Shown here: positions 57,227-64,000 of the stretch, one piece after another | Position numbering within the stretch: the stretch's first letter is position 1 | Layout: each line of letters begins with the position of its first letter | Assembly: GCA_030824495.1 (NCBI GenBank) | Contig: JAVBXP010000013.1 | Span: forward strand, 62,001 to 126,000 | Source: a bacterium | GTDB lineage: Bacteria > Pseudomonadota > Alphaproteobacteria > Caulobacterales > Caulobacteraceae | DNA: 64,000 nucleotides | Direction: 5' to 3' | Notes under the pieces: generated by a model | Databases searched by the model: none | Told to the model about the DNA's origin: nothing | The model's input: the letters and a program-made list of their open reading frames with translations, nothing else | Program-made: the position numbers and the translations under genes

Positions 57227-58057
57227 ATGGCGCTTCCTGAATTCTCCATGCGTCAGCTCCTGGAAGCTGGCGCCCACTTCGGCCACCAGACCCACCGCTG
57301 GAACCCGAAGATGGACCGCTACATCTTCGGCTCGCGGTCGAACATCCACATCATTGACCTGTCGCAGTCGATCCCGCTGCTGCACCAAGCCCTCGTCAAG
57401 GTGCGCGAAGTCGCCGCCGGCGGCGGACGCGTGCTGTTCGTGGGTACGAAGCGCCAGGCTTCCGAGCCGGTCGCCATCGCCGCCAAGCGCAGCGCCCAAT
57501 ACTATGTGAACCACCGTTGGCTGGGCGGCACGCTCACCAACTGGCGCACCGTGTCGGGTTCCATCCAGCGTCTGCGTGAGCTGGAAGGCCTGCTGGAAGG
57601 CGAAGGCCAAGGCCGTTCCAAGAAGGAACTGCTGCAGATGACTCGCGAGCGCGACAAGCTCGAGCTGAGCCTCGGCGGCATCAAGGACATGGGCGGCATT
57701 CCGGACCTGATGTTTGTGATCGACACCAACAAGGAGTCGATCGCGATCCAAGAGGCTCGCAAGCTGAACATCCCGGTCATCGCGATCCTGGACACCAACT
57801 GCGATCCGGACGGCATCACCTATCCGATCCCGGGCAACGATGACGCCGCGCGCGCCATCCAGCTCTACTGCGACCTGATGGCCGACTCGGTCCTCGACGG
57901 TCTCGCCGCCGGCCAATCGGCCTCGGGCGTGGACCTGGGCGCTTCCGTCGCGCCGATCGAGCCGACTCTGGCGCGAGAGCTCACGCCGGAGCCCCAAGCT
58001 GCCGAAGCCGCCTCGGAGGCTCCGGCCGCCGAAGCTCCGGCCGCCGACCAAGCCTAA
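57227..58057 (+). CDS. rpsB: 30S ribosomal protein S2
   Basis: 276 residues from the ATG at 57227 (AAAAAGGAC upstream). [35 protein letters not shown] and [15 protein letters not shown] are the family signatures; a 40-residue Ala/Glu/Pro-rich tail extends the C-terminus. An open frame back to 57017 is Arg-rich and not part of the protein. The 230-bp leader before it could hold an S2 autoregulatory site, but none was recognised. Confidence 0.97.
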   Translation: MALPEFSMRQLLEAGAHFGHQTHRWNPKMDRYIFGSRSNIHIIDLSQSIPLLHQALVKVREVAAGGGRVLFVGTKRQASEPVAIAAKRSAQYYVNHRWLGGTLTNWRTVSGSIQRLRELEGLLEGEGQGRSKKELLQMTRERDKLELSLGGIKDMGGIPDLMFVIDTNKESIAIQEARKLNIPVIAILDTNCDPDGITYPIPGNDDAARAIQLYCDLMADSVLDGLAAGQSASGVDLGASVAPIEPTLARELTPEPQAAEAASEAPAAEAPAADQA

Positions 58058-58104
58058 GCCTGAGACGCTTCGGCGTCTAACCGGTTGACGTCAAACGATC
58101 ATGG

Positions 58105-58126
58105 CCGGGCCCCATAAGGGGTCCGG
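58105..58126 (+). promoter_or_regulatory. hairpin between rpsB and tsf
   Basis: A 9-bp GC stem (58105-58113 with 58118-58126, one G-U) and ATAA loop, without a T-tract. Could attenuate or process the rpsB-tsf transcript. Confidence 0.55.
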
Positions 58127-58156
58127 TCAAACCATTCCGACTAGAAGGAGCTGACT

Positions 58157-59092
58157 ATGGCGGAAATCACCGCTGCGCTGGTCAAGGACCTGCGCGAGAA
58201 GTCCGGCGCCGGCATGATGGACTGCAAGAAGGCCTTGCAGGAAAACAACGGCGACATGGAAGCAGCCGTCGATTGGCTGCGCACCAAGGGCCTGTCCAAG
58301 GCCGCCAAGAAGTCTGACCGCGCGGCCGCCGAAGGCCTCGTGGCCGGCAAGCTGAGCGACGACGGCAAGACCGGCGTGCTGATCGAGCTGAACGCCGAGA
58401 CCGACTTCGTGTCGAAGAACGATCTGTTCCAGACCGCGGCCCGCGACTTCGCGGCCATCGGCCTGGAAATCGAAGGCGTGGACGCCATCACCGCGGCGAA
58501 GACCGCCAAGGGTGAAGTCGTCAGCGACGTGATCACCAACCTGATCGCGACCATCGGCGAAAACATGCGTCTGCGTCGCTCGGCTCGCCTTTCGGTGAGC
58601 GAAGGCGCCGTCTCCCTCTACCTGCACAACGCGCAGGGCGAAGGCGTCGGCCGTCTGGGCGTGCTCGTCGCTCTGGAAGGCGCTGGCGATCAAGCCGTGC
58701 TGAAGGATGTCGGCCGCAAGATCGCTCTGCACGTGGCCGGCACCCCGACCCCGCCGCTGGCGCTGAACGAGGGCGACCTCGATCCGGCCGCCGTCGAGAA
58801 GGAAAAGAAGTTCCTGACCGACCAAGCGCTGGAATCGGGCAAGCCGATCGGCGTCGTCGAGAAGATGATCGAAGGCCGTATCCGCAAGTGGCAGGAAGAA
58901 GTGGTGCTGCTGAAGCAACCCTTCGTCATGAACCCGGATCAGACCATCGAGCAGCTGATCGCTGAAACCGCCAAGGAAACCGGCTCGCCGGTGACCGTGA
59001 AGGCGTTCGTGCGCTTCGCCCTGGGTGAAGGCGTCGAGAAGAAAGTGGACGATTTCGCCGCCGAAGTGGCGTCGATGACCGGCCAGGGCTGA
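58157..59092 (+). CDS. tsf: elongation factor Ts
   Basis: 311 residues. [24 protein letters not shown] is the typical start, then the core domain ([17 protein letters not shown] carries the TDFV that inserts into EF-Tu). It recharges EF-Tu with GTP. GAAGGAG stands 6 bases before the ATG. A strong terminator follows. Confidence 0.97.
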   Translation: MAEITAALVKDLREKSGAGMMDCKKALQENNGDMEAAVDWLRTKGLSKAAKKSDRAAAEGLVAGKLSDDGKTGVLIELNAETDFVSKNDLFQTAARDFAAIGLEIEGVDAITAAKTAKGEVVSDVITNLIATIGENMRLRRSARLSVSEGAVSLYLHNAQGEGVGRLGVLVALEGAGDQAVLKDVGRKIALHVAGTPTPPLALNEGDLDPAAVEKEKKFLTDQALESGKPIGVVEKMIEGRIRKWQEEVVLLKQPFVMNPDQTIEQLIAETAKETGSPVTVKAFVRFALGEGVEKKVDDFAAEVASMTGQG

Positions 59093-59112
59093 TTTAGCCC
59101 AATTTGAGTGCC

Positions 59113-59155
59113 CCAAGGGCGCCGTGCGTTCGACGCGCACGGCGCCCTTGGTTTA
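59113..59155 (+). terminator. strong hairpin terminator after tsf
   Basis: A perfect 16-bp stem (59113-59128 with 59136-59151), a 7-base loop and a short T-run. Confidence 0.9.
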
Positions 59156-59181
59156 TGTAGTACAGCCCAGATTCTCGACGG

Positions 59182-59910
59182 ATGCCGCCGATGCCCGAAG
59201 CCCAGCCCCGCTACAAGAAGATCCTCTTGAAGATGTCGGGCGAGGTCCTGATGGGCGACGCGCTGTTCGGCATCGACACCAAGACCATCGAAGCGGTCGC
59301 CGAAGACATCAAGGAAGTCGTCGAACACGGCATCGAACTCTGCCTGGTGATTGGCGGCGGCAACATCTTCCGCGGCGTCTCGCTGGCCGGGAAGGGGATG
59401 GACCGCGCCAACGCCGACTATATGGGCATGCTGGCCACGGTGATGAATGCGCTGGCGCTGCAGGGCGCGTTGGAAAAGGTGGGGGTTTATACCCGCGTAC
59501 AGTCGGCGATCCCGATGGACGCGGTGTGCGAGCCCTACATCCGCCGCCGCGCGCTGCGTCACCTGGAAAAGGGACGGGTGGTGATCTTCGCCGCCGGCCT
59601 TGGCGCACCGTTCTTCACGACCGATACGCCCGCGGCCCTGCGCACGGCCGAGATGGGCTGCGACGCGCTCTTCAAAGGGACCAGCGTGGACGGCGTCTAT
59701 ACGGCCGACCCCAAGAAGGACCCGAGCGCCCAACGCTACGAAACGCTGAGCTATCAGGAAGTGCTGGCCAAGGACCTACGGGTCATGGACGCTTCAGCCA
59801 TCGCCCTGATGCGCGACAACAAGACGCCGATCGTGGTGTTTTCTATCCGCGAGCGGGGTAATTTCCTCAAAGTACTAAAGGGACAAGGCGTCTTCACCAC
59901 CATCGCCTGA
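59182..59910 (+). CDS. pyrH: UMP kinase
   Basis: 242 residues of the amino-acid kinase fold: [23 protein letters not shown] and [16 protein letters not shown] are the substrate and ATP contacts. It phosphorylates UMP to UDP. Two in-frame ATGs exist (59182 and 59191). Confidence 0.97.
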   Translation: MPPMPEAQPRYKKILLKMSGEVLMGDALFGIDTKTIEAVAEDIKEVVEHGIELCLVIGGGNIFRGVSLAGKGMDRANADYMGMLATVMNALALQGALEKVGVYTRVQSAIPMDAVCEPYIRRRALRHLEKGRVVIFAAGLGAPFFTTDTPAALRTAEMGCDALFKGTSVDGVYTADPKKDPSAQRYETLSYQEVLAKDLRVMDASAIALMRDNKTPIVVFSIRERGNFLKVLKGQGVFTTIA

Positions 59911-59950
59911 CGCCTGGTCCAGACACACTAGAAATACGGGAGAAGCTCCT

Positions 59951-60517
59951 ATGGCTGCTGCGGAAAAGCCGGTCCTGGCTCGTTACAAGGATCGTATGGA
60001 CAAGGCCATCAGCGCCCTCAAGGACGAGTTCGCGAGCCTGCGCACCGGACGTGCGACGGCTGGCCTGCTCGACCAAGTCATGGTCGAGGCCTATGGCTCG
60101 TCGGTGCCGATCAACACCGTGGCGTCGGTGAGCGTGCCTGAGCCGCGCTCTATCAGCGTCAGCATCTGGGATCGCGCCATGGTGATCCCGATCGAGAAGG
60201 CGATTCGCAACGCCGGCCTCGGCCTGAACCCGGTCGTGGACGGCCAAAGCCTGCGCGTGCCGGTTCCGCCGCTGACGGAAGAGCGTCGTCGGGACTTGGC
60301 CAAGATCGCCGCGAAGTATGCCGAGCAGCAGAAGATCGCCATCCGCAACGTTCGACGTGACGCCAACGACGACCTGAAGAAGGCCGAGAAGGACAGCACG
60401 ATCACCCAGGACGAACAGCGGCGCATGGAAACCGAGGTTCAGAAGTTCACCGACGAGTCGATCAAGCGCGTCGACGAAGCCTTGAAAACCAAAGAACAAG
60501 AGATCATGCAGGTTTAA
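59951..60517 (+). CDS. frr: ribosome recycling factor
   Basis: 188 residues. DEFASLRTGRATAGLLDQVMVEAYGSSVPINTVASVSVPEPRSISVSIWD is the classic first half, with the conserved RVxVPxLTEERR motif later. It splits ribosomes after termination. A GGGAGAAG site precedes the ATG. Confidence 0.97.
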   Translation: MAAAEKPVLARYKDRMDKAISALKDEFASLRTGRATAGLLDQVMVEAYGSSVPINTVASVSVPEPRSISVSIWDRAMVIPIEKAIRNAGLGLNPVVDGQSLRVPVPPLTEERRRDLAKIAAKYAEQQKIAIRNVRRDANDDLKKAEKDSTITQDEQRRMETEVQKFTDESIKRVDEALKTKEQEIMQV

Positions 60518-60553
60518 TCGTCCTAGATAGGCGGGAGGACGAACGGGAACCCC

Positions 60554-61309
60554 ATGGCTACGGTCGATCAAGAGCAGCCTCAGGCGCACGCGCCCTTGCA
60601 CGTGGCCATCGTCATGGATGGCAACGGGCGCTGGGCGAAGCGTCGCGGGCTTCCGCGCTCGCTCGGCCACCGCGCCGGGGTCGAATCGCTCAAGCGCACC
60701 GTGGCCGCCGCGCCGGACCTCAATGTCCGATGGCTGACGGTCTTCGGGTTCTCGACCGAGAATTGGAGCCGCCCCGCCGCCGAGGTCAGCGAACTGATGG
60801 CGCTGCCAAAGCGCTATTTCGAGAGCGACCTGGCCCGGCTTGAGCGTGACGGCGTGCGTGTGCGGGTGCTGGGCCGGCGAGAAGGGCTCTCGGCTGATCT
60901 CGTGAAGATGCTGGACGAAGCCGAACGCCGTACGGCTCACAACGACAAGTTCTTCCTGCAGATCGCTTTCAACTATGGCGGCCAGGCCGACATCGTCGAA
61001 GCTGCACGCAAGTTCGCAGTCGAGGTGGCGGCCGGCCGGGCCTCGCCAGAGGACCTCGACGAGGCGGCCTTCGCTACGCACCTGGCGACTGGGGCCGGAC
61101 CGACGCCGGACCTGGTGATTCGCCCCTCCGGCGAGCAGCGGCTATCCAACTTCCTGCTGTGGGAGTCGGCCTATTCCGAGTTCGTGTTCCAGGATGTTCT
61201 CTGGCCGGACTACGGCGCCGAGCACCTAGAGGCGGCCATCGACGAGTTTTACAAGCGCGAGCGGCGATACGGCGGCGCCGTGGCCGATGATGTCCTTGCC
61301 ACCGGCTAG
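60554..61309 (+). CDS. uppS: isoprenyl transferase (undecaprenyl diphosphate synthase)
   Basis: 251 residues. The catalytic Asp is in AIVMDGNGRWAKRRGLPRSLGHRAG, and VIRPSGEQRLSNFLLWESAYSEF is the dimer/substrate motif. It makes the lipid carrier for cell-wall synthesis. It overlaps cdsA by 20-odd bases. Confidence 0.96.
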   Translation: MATVDQEQPQAHAPLHVAIVMDGNGRWAKRRGLPRSLGHRAGVESLKRTVAAAPDLNVRWLTVFGFSTENWSRPAAEVSELMALPKRYFESDLARLERDGVRVRVLGRREGLSADLVKMLDEAERRTAHNDKFFLQIAFNYGGQADIVEAARKFAVEVAAGRASPEDLDEAAFATHLATGAGPTPDLVIRPSGEQRLSNFLLWESAYSEFVFQDVLWPDYGAEHLEAAIDEFYKRERRYGGAVADDVLATG

Positions 61310-62129
61310 ACGTTTCGACTGGTCCAATCTGGCGATCCGCGTCGCCTCGGCCACGGTCCTGGTGCCCGCGGTGCTGGGTGCTGTCTGGTTTGCCGACTAT
61401 CCGGGTCTGAGTTGGCTATTCCTGGTGCTCGTCGCGGTCGCGGTGGCGCTGCTGGCCATCGAATGGGGTGCGATGACCGCGCCGCATGCGCCGATCCGGG
61501 TTTCGACCGCCCTGACCGTGGCGATCCTGGCGGGGGCGTTCTTGGCGCACTCCGGTCATATGCCGTTGGCGTGGGGGGCGGCGGCTCTTGGCGCTCTTGC
61601 CGCCGCACTGGTGGCGCGCGGCGTCGCCGAACGGCCCACCAACGCCGCATTTGGCGTGATTTATCTGGCTATTCCCGTCATCTGCCTGGTGTGGCTGCGC
61701 TGGATGCCGGAAGGCCGGCAATGGACGGTGTTGCTGTTCGTCGTCGCATGGGCCGCCGACATCGCGGCCTTCGCGGTGGGAAGCGCGCTCAAGGGGCCAA
61801 AGCTGTGGCCCAAGTTCTCTCCCAATAAGACATGGTCCGGGTTCATCGGCGGGCTCATCGCGGCGGCTGGTGCTGGCGTGGCGATGGCCGCGTTCAGCGA
61901 CATCGTGCTCAGCCTGCAGGCCGGCGCCCTGATCGGCCTGGTTGGCGGTCTGGCGACCATGGCTGGCGACCTCTGGGAATCGATGCTCAAGCGCCGCTTC
62001 GGCGTAAAGGACTCAGGCGATCTCATTCCGGGCCATGGAGGATTGCTTGATCGGGTCGATGGGCTGATGTTCGCCGCTGTCGTCTTGGCCGCCGCCCGCC
62101 TGATCAACCATCTGGGATGGGCAAATTGA
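61287..62129 (+). CDS. cdsA: phosphatidate cytidylyltransferase
   Basis: 280 residues, about eight membrane helices. The C-terminal signature [28 protein letters not shown] is complete. It makes CDP-diacylglycerol for phospholipids. Two adjacent ATGs (61287 and 61290) lie within the end of uppS. Confidence 0.96.
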   Translation: MMSLPPARRFDWSNLAIRVASATVLVPAVLGAVWFADYPGLSWLFLVLVAVAVALLAIEWGAMTAPHAPIRVSTALTVAILAGAFLAHSGHMPLAWGAAALGALAAALVARGVAERPTNAAFGVIYLAIPVICLVWLRWMPEGRQWTVLLFVVAWAADIAAFAVGSALKGPKLWPKFSPNKTWSGFIGGLIAAAGAGVAMAAFSDIVLSLQAGALIGLVGGLATMAGDLWESMLKRRFGVKDSGDLIPGHGGLLDRVDGLMFAAVVLAAARLINHLGWAN

Positions 62130-63310
62130 CTCTACCGCGTCGCGTCAGCGTTCTGGGTTCTACAGGTTCGGTCGGGGTTTCCACCCTGGACCTGCTGGAT
62201 AAGGCCGGGGCGGAGGTCGAATTCTCGGCCCTGACGGCGGGCAAGAACGTCGAACGTCTGGTCGAGCAGGCCCTGCGCTGGCGCCCGAAGTTGGCGGTCA
62301 TCGAGGATGAAACCAAGTACGACGAACTGCGCGCACGCCTAGCCGGCTCTGGCGTCGAGGCCGCCGCCGGATCCGGCGCGGTGGCGGACGCGGCCGCTGG
62401 CGACGCCCAATGGGTGATGTCGGCCATCGTAGGCTTCGCAGGCCTGGCGCCGACCATGGCCGCGGCGAAGGCTGGCGCTGTGATCGGCTTGGCCAACAAG
62501 GAAAGCCTGGTTTGCGCCGGCCCCTCGCTGCTTCGGACCGCCAAGTTCGCGGGCGGGGCGGTGATCCCGGTCGACTCGGAGCACTCGGCGATCTTCCAGG
62601 TGCTGGACCCGATGAACGCCCAGCATGTGAGCCGCCTGATTCTGACGGCCTCAGGGGGGCCGTTCCGAGGCTGGACCATGGAGCAGATGGCCCATGCGAC
62701 GCCGGAGCAGGCGGTGGCCCATCCGAAGTGGGACATGGGCGTCAAGATCTCCATCGACTCGGCCACGATGATGAACAAGGGCCTCGAGATGATCGAGGCG
62801 GCCTATCTGTTCGCGATGCCGGCCGAGCGGGTGGACGTCCTGGTGCATCCCCAGTCCATCATCCACAGCCTGGTGGAATACGCCGACGGTTCGACCCTGG
62901 CCCAACTGGGCGCGCCGGATATGCGCACGCCCATCGCCTGCGCCTTCGCATGGCCTGATCGCCTGCCGTGGCCGGCGCCGAAGCTGGATTTGGCGCTTAT
63001 CGGCCAATTGACCTTCGAAGAACCTGACCTGCGCCGCTTTCCCGCCTTGAAGATCGCCAAAGAAGCATTGGCGGCCGGTGGGGCCGCGCCCGCGGTGATG
63101 AACGCCGCCAACGAGGTCGCCGTGGCCGCCTTCCTTGACCGCAAGATTGGGTTTCTCGATATTGCCACCACGGTGGCCGAGACGCTTGAGCGCGTGGACG
63201 CTCACGGCTTGGCTGCGGCAACCGATGGCGACACGCTAGAAACCGCGCGGCACACAGATTCGATCGCTCGCCGTGTGGCCAATGACGTCGTCAGCGGCCT
63301 GACCCGCTAG
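62117..63310 (+). CDS. dxr: 1-deoxy-D-xylulose 5-phosphate reductoisomerase
   Basis: 397 residues. The NADPH loop is [15 protein letters not shown], and the catalytic region includes [23 protein letters not shown] and [17 protein letters not shown] with the metal and substrate ligands. It catalyses the first committed step of the MEP isoprenoid pathway. It overlaps cdsA by 13 bp. Confidence 0.97.
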   Translation: MGKLTLPRRVSVLGSTGSVGVSTLDLLDKAGAEVEFSALTAGKNVERLVEQALRWRPKLAVIEDETKYDELRARLAGSGVEAAAGSGAVADAAAGDAQWVMSAIVGFAGLAPTMAAAKAGAVIGLANKESLVCAGPSLLRTAKFAGGAVIPVDSEHSAIFQVLDPMNAQHVSRLILTASGGPFRGWTMEQMAHATPEQAVAHPKWDMGVKISIDSATMMNKGLEMIEAAYLFAMPAERVDVLVHPQSIIHSLVEYADGSTLAQLGAPDMRTPIACAFAWPDRLPWPAPKLDLALIGQLTFEEPDLRRFPALKIAKEALAAGGAAPAVMNAANEVAVAAFLDRKIGFLDIATTVAETLERVDAHGLAAATDGDTLETARHTDSIARRVANDVVSGLTR

Positions 63311-63331
63311 GGTCCTGGAGGACTACCGCCT

Positions 63332-64000
63332 GTGATCGACTTCATCCTCACCGCTCTGATGTTCGTGGTTCCCTTCGTCCTGGTGTTGGGACTGGTGGTG
63401 ACCATCCACGAACTGGGCCATTTCCTGGCCGCCAAGAGCTTTGGCGTGGCGATCGACCGGTTCTCCATCGGCTTTGGCAAGGCGATCGCCTCGTGGACTG
63501 ACAAGTCTGGCGTCGAATGGCGGGTCGGCTGGATCCCGCTGGGCGGCTACGTCAAGTTCTCGGGCGACGACAACGCCGCCAGCGTTCCCGACAGCGAAAA
63601 TCTGGCGGATCTGCGCCGGGACATCGAGGCCGAGGAGGGACGTGAGGCGGTCCTTCGCTACTTCCATTTCAAGCCGCTCTGGCAACGGGCCATCGTGGTC
63701 GCGGCCGGACCGTTCGCCAATTTCGCCCTGGCCATCGCGCTGTTCGCGGCGCTGTTGCTGGCGTTCGGCCAGTACGTCCTGCCGCCCAAGATCGCCGCCG
63801 TGCAGCCGGGCAGCCCGGCGGAGCGCGCCGGCTTCCTGGCTGGGGACCTGGTCCTCAAGGCCGAAGGCCGCCCGATCAAAGGCTTCGACGAACTGGCGCA
63901 GCTGGTCCAGGTGCGCGCCAATGTCCCGACCGACTTCGTGGTCGAACGGGCAGGGCGCGAGATCGAGATTGTCGCCACGCCCGAGTGGGCTATGCGCACA
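63332..64000 (+). CDS. rseP: site-2 protease RseP, 5' part (runs off the window)
   Basis: 223 codons up to the window edge, starting at GTG with GGAGG 10 bases upstream. The zinc site is TIHELGHFLAAK in the first membrane helix; FSIGFGKAI and GGYVKFSGDDN follow, then a second membrane segment and the start of a PDZ domain (KIAAVQPGSPAERAGFLAGD). It cuts anti-sigma factors and leftover signal peptides in the membrane. The C-terminal half, including the second zinc-ligand (usually NLLPIPxLDGG), is outside the window. Confidence 0.95.
   Translation, partial: MIDFILTALMFVVPFVLVLGLVVTIHELGHFLAAKSFGVAIDRFSIGFGKAIASWTDKSGVEWRVGWIPLGGYVKFSGDDNAASVPDSENLADLRRDIEAEEGREAVLRYFHFKPLWQRAIVVAAGPFANFALAIALFAALLLAFGQYVLPPKIAAVQPGSPAERAGFLAGDLVLKAEGRPIKGFDELAQLVQVRANVPTDFVVERAGREIEIVATPEWAMRT

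Overview
The window is GC-rich alphaproteobacterial chromosome, most likely Caulobacteraceae (Caulobacter/Phenylobacterium group). The grounds are the gene order nuoA-N / birA / coaX / RNase J / mce / lolCD / dnaE / rpsB-tsf-pyrH-frr-uppS-cdsA-dxr-rseP, a 29-codon SOS-controlled membrane microprotein directly before dnaE that matches Caulobacter SidA, and GAAC-N7-GAAC type LexA boxes. I saw no rRNA and no CRISPR array.

Layout. (1) 1-5.2 kb: the end of a gene broken by an in-frame stop, a secreted amidohydrolase, lon, an HU gene and tRNA-Val(UAC). (2) 5.18-22.96 kb: an integrative element of about 17.75 kb inserted in the 3' end of tRNA-Val. It has a tyrosine integrase beside the intact tRNA, a 26-bp copy of the tRNA 3' end at the far side, and matching tandem 11-bp repeats just inside both ends. 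It carries a large primase/helicase-like replication protein, an AlpA-like regulator in an overlapping operon, an XRE repressor, a serine resolvase, several unrecognised genes and a two-gene Hachiman-type defence system (hamA nuclease and hamB helicase). (3) 23-30.5 kb: metabolic genes: aldo/keto reductase, nucleoside deaminase, a CYP153-like P450, a Baeyer-Villiger-type flavin monooxygenase, a GFA-family protein, an FMN reductase, a Pr6Pr membrane protein and a CDF cation exporter, then two identical tRNA-Asp genes. (4) 31.2-46.3 kb: the complete complex I operon nuoA-N, with two small extra genes inside it (an NTF2-like protein after nuoD, a lipoprotein after nuoH). It runs on into birA, coaX, rnj, mce and a DUF1467 gene. 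(5) 50.2-56.7 kb: lolCD, sidA and dnaE. A short reading frame before lolC resembles the first residues of prolyl-tRNA synthetase and may be what remains of a lost proS. (6) 57.2 kb to the end: rpsB, tsf, pyrH, frr, uppS, cdsA, dxr and the start of rseP, covering translation, isoprenoid and phospholipid precursors and the envelope-stress protease.

How the parts fit. The core genes serve respiration, envelope assembly, replication and translation and are packed into long co-directional operons with 1-14 bp overlaps. The island is a self-contained accessory module whose integration, replication, regulation and defence genes can all be read from sequence. The sidA-dnaE junction shows SOS control, with two LexA-type boxes over a plausible promoter and a perfect DnaA-box sequence just upstream.
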